Below, one piece after another: positions 43,933-52,651 of a DNA stretch of 64,000 nucleotides. The number at the start of each line of letters is the position of its first letter. The first letter of the stretch is position 1. The DNA is from JABSSA01 sp039975755. Lineage in GTDB: Bacteria > Pseudomonadota > Alphaproteobacteria > Rhodobacterales > Rhodobacteraceae. Position numbers and translations under genes: made by a program. Where the stretch lies: the NCBI GenBank assembly GCA_039975755.1, contig JBDWGM010000083.1:1-64000 (forward strand), in the 5' to 3' direction. The notes under the pieces are model-generated. The model did no database searches. It was not told the origin of the DNA and saw only the letters and a program-made list of their open reading frames with translations.

Positions 43933-44490
43933 ATGGAAGATCTAACGATAGTTGACGGCATCGTGGCCGCTGTCGTCGTTTTGTCGGCCCTTTTGGCATA
44001 CGGACGTGGGCTGGTCCGAGAATCTCTTGCGATTGCGGGTTGGATTGGCGCTGCCTTCCTCGGATTCTTGTTTGCTCCGCAAATCGAACCCATGATGCGC
44101 GAACTGCCTGTGATTGGCGAATTGATGGGTGTTAACTGTAACGAGATCAGCATCGTCTTCTCGTTCGCGGTTGTCCTCGTTGGTGCTTTGATCCTGTTTT
44201 CTTTGTTCACGCCTTTGTTTTCGTCTGTGGTTCAGCGATCTGTCCTTGGCGGTATTGACCAAGCACTTGGGTTTCTCTTTGGCGTAGCGCGCGGCATTCT
44301 CTTGGTTGCGATTGCCTTCTTTGTCTATGACACAGTGATCACCGGTCAGAAATTCACTGTCGTAGATGAAAGCCGCTCGGCAGAAGTCTTTAGCCAATTC
44401 AGTGGTCAGATCGAAAATCAAAACCCAGAAGAAGCTGTGGGTTGGGTTCAAGCACAAGTGAACGGCCTGATCGGCAGCTGCGAGAGTTAA
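43933..44490 (+). CDS. cvpA: CvpA family membrane protein
   Basis: The 185-residue protein has four hydrophobic segments in its first 130 residues, with GRGLVRESLAIAGWIGAAFLG near residue 27. CvpA affects envelope stability and colicin V production in Escherichia coli, where it also precedes purF as here. A dyad GTCCTG/CAGGAC (43895-43915) lies in the radA-cvpA gap. The ribosome site AAGGAAGGAA stands before the ATG. Confidence 0.92.
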   Translation: MEDLTIVDGIVAAVVVLSALLAYGRGLVRESLAIAGWIGAAFLGFLFAPQIEPMMRELPVIGELMGVNCNEISIVFSFAVVLVGALILFSLFTPLFSSVVQRSVLGGIDQALGFLFGVARGILLVAIAFFVYDTVITGQKFTVVDESRSAEVFSQFSGQIENQNPEEAVGWVQAQVNGLIGSCES

Positions 44491-44530
44491 GCGTTCTCCT
44501 AGCATGACTTTCATTTTTGATCGGCGAGCT

Positions 44531-44557
44531 GTCCCTTTCCACGCGATAAAAAGGGGC
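44531..44557 (+). terminator. Possible cvpA terminator hairpin
   Basis: GTCCCTTT (44531-44538) pairs with AAAGGGGC (44550-44557) with one U-G pair, 40 bases after the cvpA stop. No clear T-run follows. Confidence 0.35.
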
Positions 44558-44609
44558 AGTATCCCAACTGCGCAGATTTGCTTTTGTCAGCGCCCATGCC
44601 TTAGTTCTT

Positions 44610-44930
44610 TTGTCTTCTTGGCGCGCCCTGTGTGCGGCTGATGCCCCCTTTGTAAGCGGGTTTATCCCTGACGTAAGATCTTACCGGGGTATTCGTTCAA
44701 CACTATTCGGCCTGCGCATCACGCTGGCTTTGGATTTCAACGAAGAAGAAACCACCGGGGCGCAAACCGGCGTGATGTTGCACCTACATCATGTTGGCGA
44801 AGGATTTTTCACGTCACTACTTTACGATGAAATCCGGGCAATTCTCGCCTTAGTTGATCATTCACGCCGCGAACCTAATCTTTCTGACGCACGAACAGTA
44901 ACAAAGTATGATACTTGGATGACAGACTAG
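44610..44930 (+). CDS. Possible small unknown protein between cvpA and purF
   Basis: An open frame of up to 106 residues starting at TTG or later. Residues from LRITLALDFNEEETTGAQ to the end have codon use like nearby genes, while the first 30 look less coding. I see no domain, signal peptide or membrane segment. It may be real with an unclear start, or a remnant. purF begins 54 bases after its stop. Confidence 0.35.
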   Translation: MSSWRALCAADAPFVSGFIPDVRSYRGIRSTLFGLRITLALDFNEEETTGAQTGVMLHLHHVGEGFFTSLLYDEIRAILALVDHSRREPNLSDARTVTKYDTWMTD

Positions 44931-44984
44931 GTAAGGCTTGTTAAAGGGCTTGCTATGCCTTGACTGGATTCGGAGCTGCTGCCA

Positions 44985-46457
44985 GTGACGCAATTAACAA
45001 TGCCCCCCGCCCACGCGTTTGATGATGATAAATTGCGTGAGGAATGCGGGGTTTTCGGTGTCATCGGGACGCCGGATTCTTCAAATTTCGTCGCGCTGGG
45101 TTTGCATGCGCTTCAGCATCGCGGGCAAGAAGCCGGTGGCATCGTCGCCCATGATACCGAACACGGTTTCAATTCTGCGCGCAGATTTGGATATGTACGC
45201 GACAATTTCACCTCTAAATCGGTGATGGACACCCTGCCCGGCGCTGTAGCCATTGGTCATGTGCGCTATTCCACGGCAGGATCCAAAGGCAATACGGCCA
45301 TCCGTGACGTACAACCGTTCTTCGGTGAATTCTCGATGGGCGGTGCTGCGATTGCGCATAATGGCAACATTACAAACGCAGATTCCTTACGCCGCGAATT
45401 GATCGAACGCGGGTCCATCTTTCAGTCATCGTCTGACAGCGAATGCATCATTCATCTGATGGCCCGTTCGCTTCAACGCAATATTCCTGAACGGATGGAA
45501 GACGCCCTTCGCCGTGTCGAAGGTGCCTTTTCTGTTGTGGCCATGACGCGCACCAAATTGATTGGCGTGCGTGATCCTAGGGGTGTGCGGCCTTTGGTTT
45601 TGGGTCGCCTCAGCGACAACGCCTGGGCGCTCAGCTCTGAATCCTGCGCCTTGGATATCATCGGCGCTGAATTCATCCGTGAAATCGAACCCGGTGAGAT
45701 GGTTGTGATTACCGAAAAAGGTATCGAATCCCACAGACCGTTCCGGTCAGCCTCGTCGCGGTTCTGCATCTTCGAACATGTCTATTTCTCGCGACCTGAT
45801 TCCATTCTAGGCAAACGATCCGTCTATGAAACCCGCGAATCCATCGGTGTGGAACTTGCGAAGGAAAGCCCGGTTGATGCCGATATCGTTTGCCCTGTGC
45901 CAGACAGCGGAACGCCAGCCGCCATCGGATTCGCTCGTGAAAGCGGCATTCCATACGGCATGGGTATCATTCGAAATCAATATATGGGCCGCACGTTCAT
46001 CGAACCAACCGAGCAAATTCGGAACATGGGCGTTCGTCTGAAATTGAATGTGAACCGTGCCTTGATCCGTGGAAAACGCGTTATTCTGGTGGATGACAGC
46101 GTTGTCCGCGGAACAACCTCACGCAAAATCAAGGAAATGATCCTTGATGCTGGCGCAAAGGAAGTTCACTTTCGGATCGCATCCCCGCCTACGGCGTGGC
46201 CTTGTTTTTATGGGGTAGATACACCACAGCGGGAAAAATTGCTTGCCGCGACAATGAGCGAAGAGGAGATGCGCCAACATCTCGCCGTTGATAGCCTCAA
46301 GTTCATTTCATTGGATGGACTGTATCGCGCCGTTGGCGAAGCTGAAGGCCGCAACAGCAAATGCCCACAATATTGCGATGCGTGTTTTTCCGGTGAATAC
46401 CCGGTCGAACCGGCTGACATGATTGAAAAAGGGTTCCAAATGAAGGCTGCGGAATAA
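44985..46457 (+). CDS. purF: Amidophosphoribosyltransferase
   Basis: It commits PRPP to purine synthesis using glutamine. The 490-residue protein has the catalytic cysteine after a short propeptide (DDKLREECGVFGVIG; the Cys becomes the N-terminus after processing). The PRPP loop is VILVDDSVVRGTTS near residue 365. Near the C-terminus CPQYCDACFSGEYP could hold the iron-sulfur type ligands. The start is GTG at 44985 with GGAG upstream; an ATG at 45000 is also possible. Confidence 0.95.
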   Translation: MTQLTMPPAHAFDDDKLREECGVFGVIGTPDSSNFVALGLHALQHRGQEAGGIVAHDTEHGFNSARRFGYVRDNFTSKSVMDTLPGAVAIGHVRYSTAGSKGNTAIRDVQPFFGEFSMGGAAIAHNGNITNADSLRRELIERGSIFQSSSDSECIIHLMARSLQRNIPERMEDALRRVEGAFSVVAMTRTKLIGVRDPRGVRPLVLGRLSDNAWALSSESCALDIIGAEFIREIEPGEMVVITEKGIESHRPFRSASSRFCIFEHVYFSRPDSILGKRSVYETRESIGVELAKESPVDADIVCPVPDSGTPAAIGFARESGIPYGMGIIRNQYMGRTFIEPTEQIRNMGVRLKLNVNRALIRGKRVILVDDSVVRGTTSRKIKEMILDAGAKEVHFRIASPPTAWPCFYGVDTPQREKLLAATMSEEEMRQHLAVDSLKFISLDGLYRAVGEAEGRNSKCPQYCDACFSGEYPVEPADMIEKGFQMKAAE

Positions 46458-46565
46458 TCGCGGCCGATCATGCTAAGCCCGGATCTTCAGATTTCCACAG
46501 CGTAACTGCAAGGGCTGTTGGTCTACTGCCAATTTATGACACCATCAACCGGTATCAGTTGATTT

Positions 46566-46969
46566 ATGACCGATCTTCATCCTGACCTCTTTCACAAATT
46601 TCAAACCTGGCCTGCAGATGCTGCACAATACGCCAGCGAAATTCGCGCCCTGTTCATACAAACCGCGCAAGACATCGACATACGCAATCTCGAAGAAAGT
46701 CTTAAATGGGGAGAGCCCGCTTGGCGCCCCAAGAAAGGTGGCACGACGCTGCGTGCAGCATGGTCGGCAAAAACGCCAAATGAAATGGTCTGTTTGTCGA
46801 TTGCAAAAGCGATTTATGCGCGCGCATGCAATCGGACTTCCCAAACGACTTTCGTTTTGTCGCGCCGCGCGCCATGTATCTACAGCTTGCTCAGCCGGTC
46901 CCGACCCCTGCGGTCACACACCTCGCCCGGATCGCATTTCGCTATAAACGCGTGATCCCAGTTCACTAG
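46566..46969 (+). pseudogene. DUF1801 gene with a one-base frameshift
   Basis: The first frame gives MTDLHPDLFHKFQTWPADA to SAKTPNEM and has the DUF1801 motif SLKWGEPAWRPKKGGTTLR. After NEM (about 46788) the family sequence goes on in another frame: LFVDCKSDLCARMQSDF, then PNDFRFVAPRAMYLQL and VTHLARIAFRYKR, ending at the TAG at 46967-46969. Restoring one lost base at 46788-46790 gives a full protein of about 134 residues. As it stands the first frame runs on into unrelated residues to 46955. Confidence 0.82.
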
Positions 46970-47085
46970 CATCGGCCTAATTTTGCCAATCCCAAGCAGG
47001 CCGGCGCGACTACACGACCTCGTGCATTGTACGTTACCCGGCCACATGGCAATCGACCATCATCGCGAATTCGTAAGGATACGAG

Positions 47086-47352
47086 ATGGGCACCGCAACA
47101 AATAAGACAACAGCCATTGCAGCCACGGATCAAGCTGCACTTCCGGCGGGAAAGTTGGTTCTGATTGGTATATTTGGCTCAGACAGCAACTTAGAATGTC
47201 TGGTGCGTACAGACAGCGGAGCAATCAAATGCATCAAACGCGGCATGCAATTGGGCAATGCAACTGTTTACGCCATTTCGCATGACCGGATCCTGCTAAC
47301 ACGCGGTCCCTCAACTGAGATTTTGACCTTTCCGAACGCGAATAGCGCCTAG
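47086..47352 (+). CDS. Small protein resembling a GspC/PilP-type domain
   Basis: The 88-residue product has the pattern LVLIGIFGSDSNLECLVRTD then GAIKCIKRGMQLGNATVYAI, like the small beta domain of GspC or PilP proteins of secretion and pilus systems. There is no membrane segment and no secretion gene nearby, so the role is open. A good ATG and start context exist at 47086. It stands alone between a dead gene and an exported protein gene. Confidence 0.6.
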   Translation: MGTATNKTTAIAATDQAALPAGKLVLIGIFGSDSNLECLVRTDSGAIKCIKRGMQLGNATVYAISHDRILLTRGPSTEILTFPNANSA

Positions 47353-47368
47353 TGATATTGGGCCATTC

Positions 47369-47389
47369 TTGAGGCTTTTCCCGCCTCAA
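47369..47389 (+). terminator. Hairpin after the GspC-like gene
   Basis: TTGAGGC-ttttccc-GCCTCAA is a perfect 7-bp stem 17 bases after the stop at 47352. No T-run follows. Confidence 0.4.
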
Positions 47390-47483
47390 CCCGCCACTTG
47401 GAAACAGTGAATTTCCATGTCCAACTGCGGCAAAACAGTGTCAAAAGGTTGACCTTGTTGCCCCGGCCTGTGACGTTCACTCC

Positions 47484-48083
47484 ATGTCACGTTGCCAAAA
47501 ACTACTCACCCTCGCCCTGTCTTTGCTCCCTATTTCAGCAATTGCCGAGGCTCCAATTGTCATGCGCACATTGGACGTGACCGCATCATTCCCGGCCCCT
47601 CCTTGGACTGTGATCACACGGATCGCGCGCGAAACTGAATCCAATTGGACACGGGCGCTGTCCGATAGCGGCACAGATGTTCTGGTGCGCACATATGTTC
47701 CCAAAGGTGAAAATTTCGAAGACTGGAGCGAGATTTACGGGGTCAAAGCAGAAACCCCGTTATTGGGCAGCGCAATGGGTCATCGAGACCATGCGGCCAA
47801 ACAATATCAGCAAGCCTGTCAAAATGCTGTGCTTGCGCCGATTGTGCAATCCGAAGAACGCCATGTTTTCATGCTCCTGTGTCCATCCTTTCTGGACACC
47901 CCGGACACTGGCGAAATTGCCGTCATGGTATTCTCGAAACAAGAAGAAACACTTTTAAAAGTGTTTTACCAACGACGCGTCCCTGCGTTTGATCTGGCAA
48001 ATCAAGCCAGCCTGCCTTCAACCGAGGCCGAAATGAAAACGCTGGTCAGGTATTTGAACCAAGCACATCTCGTCCCCTCTTGA
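47484..48083 (+). CDS. Exported protein of unknown function
   Basis: The 199-residue product has a signal peptide (LLTLALSLLPISAIAEA). The mature part contains no motif I can name. Regions such as TYVPKGENFEDWSEIYGVKA resemble periplasmic proteins that act on stress or envelope signals, but this is only an impression. Two cysteines (QQACQN and LLCPSF) could form a disulfide. It is followed after 22 bases by a short-chain dehydrogenase gene. Confidence 0.65.
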   Translation: MSRCQKLLTLALSLLPISAIAEAPIVMRTLDVTASFPAPPWTVITRIARETESNWTRALSDSGTDVLVRTYVPKGENFEDWSEIYGVKAETPLLGSAMGHRDHAAKQYQQACQNAVLAPIVQSEERHVFMLLCPSFLDTPDTGEIAVMVFSKQEETLLKVFYQRRVPAFDLANQASLPSTEAEMKTLVRYLNQAHLVPS

Positions 48084-48105
48084 CCCGGAGCCCCTGTCAG
48101 GCCAG

Positions 48106-48756
48106 ATGACAGAAATGACTGAAAAGCTCGCACTTATCACTGGCGCCTCTCGGGGTCTTGGAAACGCACTTGCTCTTGAGCTGTGCAAAACACACCACAT
48201 TGTTGCCGTTGCCAAAACCACCGGCGCCCTCGAAGAACTTGATGATCAGATCAAGGCGCAAGGCGGCGCGGCCACGCTGGCCCCAATGGACATCAACAAC
48301 GAAGGCGCAATGGCCACCCTTTGCCGCGGTATTTTTGATCGCTGGGGAAAACTGGATCTGTGGCTGCACACTGCGGTTCACGCAGCCCCATTGGCACCGA
48401 CGGATCATATTGATTTCAAAGACATGACCAAATCTGTTGATACAAACCTGACGGCTGTGGCGCGATTGATCGGATATGTCTCCCCACTGCTTGGCCAAGA
48501 CGGGCACGCAGTGTTCTTCGATGATAGCCGTGCTGGTGAAAAGTTCTTTGGATCCTACGGCGCAACCAAGGCGGCGCAAATTGCTTTGGCCCGCTCTTGG
48601 GCGACCGAAACAGAACGCACTGGTCCAAAGGTTTCAGTTCTCACCCCCGACGCGATGCCTACCGCGACAAGAGCCCGCTTCTTTCCCGGAGAAGATCGCG
48701 ATGCGCTGTCTGAGTGCGCCTCGCAAGCCAAACGGTTGGTATCGGAAATCGGATAG
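48106..48756 (+). CDS. Short-chain dehydrogenase family protein
   Basis: A 216-residue Rossmann-fold protein with the NAD(P) loop LITGASRGLGNALAL and an active-site block FGSYGATKAAQIALARSW holding the catalytic Tyr and Lys. The usual NNAG motif is changed to HTAVHAAP. Substrate is unknown. The start could be 48106 or 48115 (MTEKLAL). The dispersed hairpin copy 2 begins 31 bases after its stop. Confidence 0.85.
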   Translation: MTEMTEKLALITGASRGLGNALALELCKTHHIVAVAKTTGALEELDDQIKAQGGAATLAPMDINNEGAMATLCRGIFDRWGKLDLWLHTAVHAAPLAPTDHIDFKDMTKSVDTNLTAVARLIGYVSPLLGQDGHAVFFDDSRAGEKFFGSYGATKAAQIALARSWATETERTGPKVSVLTPDAMPTATRARFFPGEDRDALSECASQAKRLVSEIG

Positions 48757-48787
48757 CCCTGAAGTGAACCGGTTCTGGATCGATCCT

Positions 48788-48840
48788 GGGTCGGTGGGTG
48801 GGCGCATTTGGCCATCGGCCAAACAGAGCCACTCCGACCT
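48788..48840 (+). repeat. Dispersed nested hairpin, copy 2
   Basis: It has the stems GGGTC/GACCT, GGGTGG/CCACTC (one G-U pair) and TTTGGCC/GGCCAAA with loop ATC. The tip pair A-T of copy 1 is G-C here, a compensatory change. It lies downstream of the short-chain dehydrogenase gene and upstream of surE. Confidence 0.75.
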
Positions 48841-48964
48841 TGATCTTATCCCTGATCTCAACCCTGACGTAGTCGCGCAACGCTTGCCTTTGAACTTCGC
48901 CACGTCGTCACGACATCTTGCCGCCTTTCGCCCCCTCGCATAGTAAAGCAATCAAGGGGACCCT

Positions 48965-49750
48965 ATGCGTATTCTCATTACAAATGACGACGGGATTTCA
49001 GCACCAGGGCTGGACACTTTGCATCATATTGCAACACGTCTTACCGACACGCCCGAAGATGTCTGGACCGTCGCACCGGCCTTTGAACAATCCGGCGTCG
49101 GCCATTGCATCAGTTACTCCAAACCGATGATGGTGCAACGCCTTGCGGATCGCCGGATTGCCTGCGAAGGCAGCCCAGCAGATTGCGTGTTGGCCGGTGT
49201 GCACGAATTCATGCGCGATGCGCCGCCAGACCTCATTCTGTCCGGCGTCAACCGTGGCAACAATTCCGCAGAAAATGCACTTTATTCCGGGACGTTAGGC
49301 GCTGCAATCGAAGGCGCTTTGCAGGGGATTACGTCAATCGGTCTATCCCAGTACTTTGGACCAGCGAACCGTGACCTTGATGACCCGTTTGAGACGGCGC
49401 GCGATCACGGTGAAACCGTTATTCGCCGTATTCTTGATACACTTAAACCTCAGGGTGACGGCTATAAGTTGTTCTTCAACGTCAACTTTCCACCTGTCGC
49501 ATCCGCCGATGTCTCAGGCATCCGCGTGGTATCTCAGGGGTTGCGCCCCGGAACCGGGTTTCACACCGAAGCGACCCAAGCTCCGAACGGACGCAAATTC
49601 CTTTGGATCAAAGGTGGGGACCAACAAGTCGCTACTGCACCAGACACAGACGCCGCCGTTAATTTAGATGGCTTTATTTCGGTGACACCAATGCGCGCGG
49701 ATCTGACCGATCATACCGCCGTTCGCGAATTGCAAGGAATTGCCACATGA
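48965..49750 (+). CDS. surE: 5'-nucleotidase SurE
   Basis: A stationary-phase survival phosphatase. The 261-residue protein starts MRILITNDDGISAPGLDTL with the metal-binding DD, and has GVNRGNNSAENALYSGT near residue 95. The ribosome site AAGGGGA stands before the ATG. Its stop overlaps the pcm start by four bases, the classic surE-pcm-nlpD arrangement. Confidence 0.96.
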   Translation: MRILITNDDGISAPGLDTLHHIATRLTDTPEDVWTVAPAFEQSGVGHCISYSKPMMVQRLADRRIACEGSPADCVLAGVHEFMRDAPPDLILSGVNRGNNSAENALYSGTLGAAIEGALQGITSIGLSQYFGPANRDLDDPFETARDHGETVIRRILDTLKPQGDGYKLFFNVNFPPVASADVSGIRVVSQGLRPGTGFHTEATQAPNGRKFLWIKGGDQQVATAPDTDAAVNLDGFISVTPMRADLTDHTAVRELQGIAT

Positions 49751-50397
49751 CGCTTGATGCAGAACGTAAAATGCAATTCTTGTTTGCATTGCGTTCAAAA
49801 GGCGTAACCGACAAACGCGTCTTGCAAGCCATGGAAGAAGTCGACCGCGGTGTCTTTCTGACCGGGCTGTTCGCCGAACGCGCTTACGACGATACCCCAT
49901 TGCCGATTGCATGTGGCCAGACCATTTCACAGCCCTCAGTGGTTGGCCTCATGACCCAAGCCTTGGCCGTCAGCCCACGCGACAAAGTTCTCGAAGTCGG
50001 CACCGGTTCAGGCTATCAGGCCGCCGTACTCGCCAAACTGGCGCGCCGGGTCTACACCGTTGATCGCCACAAACGATTGGTTCAACAAGCAAAGTCAGTA
50101 TTTGATGCGCTGGACTTGCATACAATCACAACTATAACGGGCGACGGCAGCCATGGATTACCCGATCAAGCGCCCTTTGACCGCATTATTGTGACCGCAG
50201 CGGCAGAAGACCCCCCCGGCCCCCTATTGGCGCAATTGAAGATTGGCGGTATTATGGTTGTACCCGTCGGGCAATCGGACACGGTTCAAAGCTTGATCCG
50301 CGTTCGAAAAACTGAAACGGGACTGGACTATGACGAATTGCGCACAGTGCGTTTTGTTCCATTGCTAGAAGGGCTTGGACGCGACGAGACGGGCTGA
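49747..50397 (+). CDS. pcm: Protein-L-isoaspartate O-methyltransferase
   Basis: It repairs isoaspartyl residues in aged proteins with S-adenosylmethionine. The 216-residue protein has the cofactor motif VLEVGTGSGYQAAVLA near residue 80, preceded by the N-terminal helix SPRDK. Further on are RIIVTAAAEDPPGPLLAQL and the C-terminal RFVPLLEGLG. It is translationally coupled to surE. Confidence 0.95.
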   Translation: MTLDAERKMQFLFALRSKGVTDKRVLQAMEEVDRGVFLTGLFAERAYDDTPLPIACGQTISQPSVVGLMTQALAVSPRDKVLEVGTGSGYQAAVLAKLARRVYTVDRHKRLVQQAKSVFDALDLHTITTITGDGSHGLPDQAPFDRIIVTAAAEDPPGPLLAQLKIGGIMVVPVGQSDTVQSLIRVRKTETGLDYDELRTVRFVPLLEGLGRDETG

Positions 50398-50455
50398 AAC
50401 AGGCATATGAAACGAGCCCCCGTCAAAAAGAGGGGCCGATGAGAGGACAAAGCAG

Positions 50456-51634
50456 ATGATCCTGCCACAGAAAGCCGGTTGGGCCTTAATGGGCGTATTT
50501 TCGCTCACGGCCTGTGCCGAACCGCTCGATTTTGACCTTCGCGGTCAATTGGGGGCATTTTCCACGACCAATGCAGCGCGAACAGCAACAGCTGATAGAC
50601 CACAACCGGACAATCGCGGTGTGATTTCTTATCCCAATTACCAAGTTGCTGTCGCCCAACGCGGAGACACGCTTGCACAAGTGGCCAGCCGAGTTGGTCT
50701 GCCAGCCGCCGATCTGGCCAGCTATAATGGGATCGCGACTGACGCATCGTTGCGCGACGGTGAAATTCTGGCCTTGCCCAATCGCGTGTCGGAACCATCG
50801 CCACTGACTGGCGCGTTAGGAACCGGCCCAATTCAACCCTCTTCTGTTGATGTGACGACCTTGGCCGGTCAAGCGATCGACAATTCGCCCGATACATCGA
50901 CGCAAGTTGCGGCGGCTGGGCCAATCACAACACCGCTTCCTCAAACTGGCGACGAGCCTGTCCAACACCGTGTCGAACGCGGCGAAACGGCATTTACAAT
51001 CGCGCGACTGTACAACGTTCCAGTGCGATCCTTGGCAGAATGGAATGGTTTGGGCTCAGATTTCGCCGTGCGTGAAGGTCAATTCCTGCTCATCCCCGTT
51101 GCACAAGCGGCTCCGCCACAAGCCGGCTCAGCAGTACAACAAGAAGAAGCGGTGACAGCTCCTGGCGAAGGTACTGAAACCCCAACGCCGCCAAGCGCAT
51201 CAAGACCCTTGCCCGTCGACGATAGCGATCAAGTTGTCGCGGCACCTCCCGCTCCGGATATTGGTCAAACGACGACATCCACACAGACGGCGATGTCCAA
51301 GCCCGTCGACGGAACAATCATTCGCGAATACACCAAAGGGCGCAATGAAGGCATCGACATCAAAGGAGCGCCCGGTGGACCGGTTGCCGCTGCTGCTGAT
51401 GGAACAGTCGCCGCCATTACCAAAAGCGCCGAAGGTGTTCCCATTATCGTTCTGCGTCACCCGGACAACGTGTTGACGGTCTACGCAAATGTCGAAAACG
51501 TTTCGGTGAAAAAAGGCGACAGCGTGAAACGAGGCAGTTCAATTGCAAAACTGCGCGATGGTGACCAATCCTTTGTTCACTTCGAAGTTCGACAAGGATT
51601 CGATAGTGTTGATCCAAACACCTATCTACAGTAG
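50456..51634 (+). CDS. nlpD: NlpD-like LysM/M23 lipoprotein
   Basis: The 392-residue protein has a lipobox-like signal (MGVFSLTACAEP). Two LysM domains follow (near residues 60-105, VAQRGDTLAQVASRVG; and 165-210, HRVERGETAFTIARLYN). After a Pro/Ala linker comes a C-terminal M23 domain. The M23 site is degenerate: GIDI has lost the histidine of HxGID (here NEGID), and only HFEVR is kept. So it probably activates amidases in division, like NlpD or EnvC, and does not cut peptidoglycan itself. It follows pcm by 58 bases. Confidence 0.88.
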   Translation: MILPQKAGWALMGVFSLTACAEPLDFDLRGQLGAFSTTNAARTATADRPQPDNRGVISYPNYQVAVAQRGDTLAQVASRVGLPAADLASYNGIATDASLRDGEILALPNRVSEPSPLTGALGTGPIQPSSVDVTTLAGQAIDNSPDTSTQVAAAGPITTPLPQTGDEPVQHRVERGETAFTIARLYNVPVRSLAEWNGLGSDFAVREGQFLLIPVAQAAPPQAGSAVQQEEAVTAPGEGTETPTPPSASRPLPVDDSDQVVAAPPAPDIGQTTTSTQTAMSKPVDGTIIREYTKGRNEGIDIKGAPGGPVAAAADGTVAAITKSAEGVPIIVLRHPDNVLTVYANVENVSVKKGDSVKRGSSIAKLRDGDQSFVHFEVRQGFDSVDPNTYLQ

Positions 51635-51649
51635 CAGGGATGTACCGGA

Positions 51650-51674
51650 ACGTGTGGCACTTCGCGCCGCACGT
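51650..51674 (+). terminator. Hairpin after nlpD
   Basis: ACGTGTGGC pairs with GCCGCACGT with one G-U pair and a 7-base loop, 16 bases after the stop. No T-run follows, so it may only protect the 3' end. Confidence 0.4.
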
Positions 51675-51811
51675 GAAAGCGCCAACGAAAGGTATCTATT
51701 TTGTGTTAATTTTTACAAGAAAAACCTCAAGTTAGGCTATCTTGCCGCAATGTTTTCACGTTTGACAGTTATGCTTGGTTCAGCAGTTCTGAGTTTTTTT
51801 AGTAGGTAGTC

Positions 51812-52651
51812 GTGGATTTCAACGCACGTTTCATACCAGGCAATGCCAATCCAGCCTCTTCGGCGGATGCTGTACCTGACGTTTCCAAGCCCGTCACAAT
51901 TGAGGGCCTGCTGGAACAGTTTTCCGATATTCCGAACTCTGTGCCCCGCGATCTCATTGCGCCATGTGTCCAAGCCAGTGCAACGGTTTTGACCACGCAA
52001 GGCCCAAAACGCGCGGACGCTCTGCTCATCGATGATATCGTAATTACCCGGGATCATGGTCCTCGGCGCGTTGTTAGCACGCACACCACAGCACAAACCG
52101 AGGGTTACGCACCTTCCGTCTTGCACATTCAGCCCGGAACGATTGGAAATTCGCCCGCACTGACCGTGCTGTCGGATCAGTCACTTGTCGTGCAACATTG
52201 GTCCACTGAATTGGCGGTTGGGCAATATGATATCCTGATCTGTGCGCAGGACCTTATTGGGCGCACAGGTGTTTCGGTCAAAGAACCTGAACCATTTGAC
52301 CAAACATTTATCGTTTTGGACAGCCATGCATTGATAAATGTCGATGGTCTTTGGACAGAAACGCTGCATCCAGATGCCATCGCGCTGGAACGGTTTGGCC
52401 GTCTCACACGGCGTCATTTCCGAAACGAAATTCCTAAACTTCGCGATTATGGCCCACGTGCAACCCTTTGTTTGTCACCTGAAGAGGCACATGTCGTTCT
52501 GGATCAGATTTTCACGCCTTCGCGTCCAGACAAGTCCGTAAAGAACTGCCACGCGACGCGGCCTGATCGCGACCCACGCGTCGCTTGCCATTCAATAGCT
52601 TCTGCGACCAATCTGTCTGGATCAACTGACACGCCATATGCGGCACAATAA
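51812..52651 (+). CDS. Hint-domain protein with aberrant C-terminus
   Basis: The 279-residue product from a GTG start has a Hint module at about residues 50-215: VLTTQGPKRADALLIDDIVI with TRDHGPRRV, and the return strand FIVLDSHALINVDGLWTETL. Hint domains splice or cleave proteins in inteins and hedgehog-like proteins, but stand-alone ones in roseobacters have no known role. After EEAHVVLDQIF the frame continues for about 45 residues of low quality. That tail is antisense to the end of the convergent ATPase gene, so a stop may have been lost. No signal peptide is seen. Confidence 0.8.
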   Translation: MDFNARFIPGNANPASSADAVPDVSKPVTIEGLLEQFSDIPNSVPRDLIAPCVQASATVLTTQGPKRADALLIDDIVITRDHGPRRVVSTHTTAQTEGYAPSVLHIQPGTIGNSPALTVLSDQSLVVQHWSTELAVGQYDILICAQDLIGRTGVSVKEPEPFDQTFIVLDSHALINVDGLWTETLHPDAIALERFGRLTRRHFRNEIPKLRDYGPRATLCLSPEEAHVVLDQIFTPSRPDKSVKNCHATRPDRDPRVACHSIASATNLSGSTDTPYAAQ

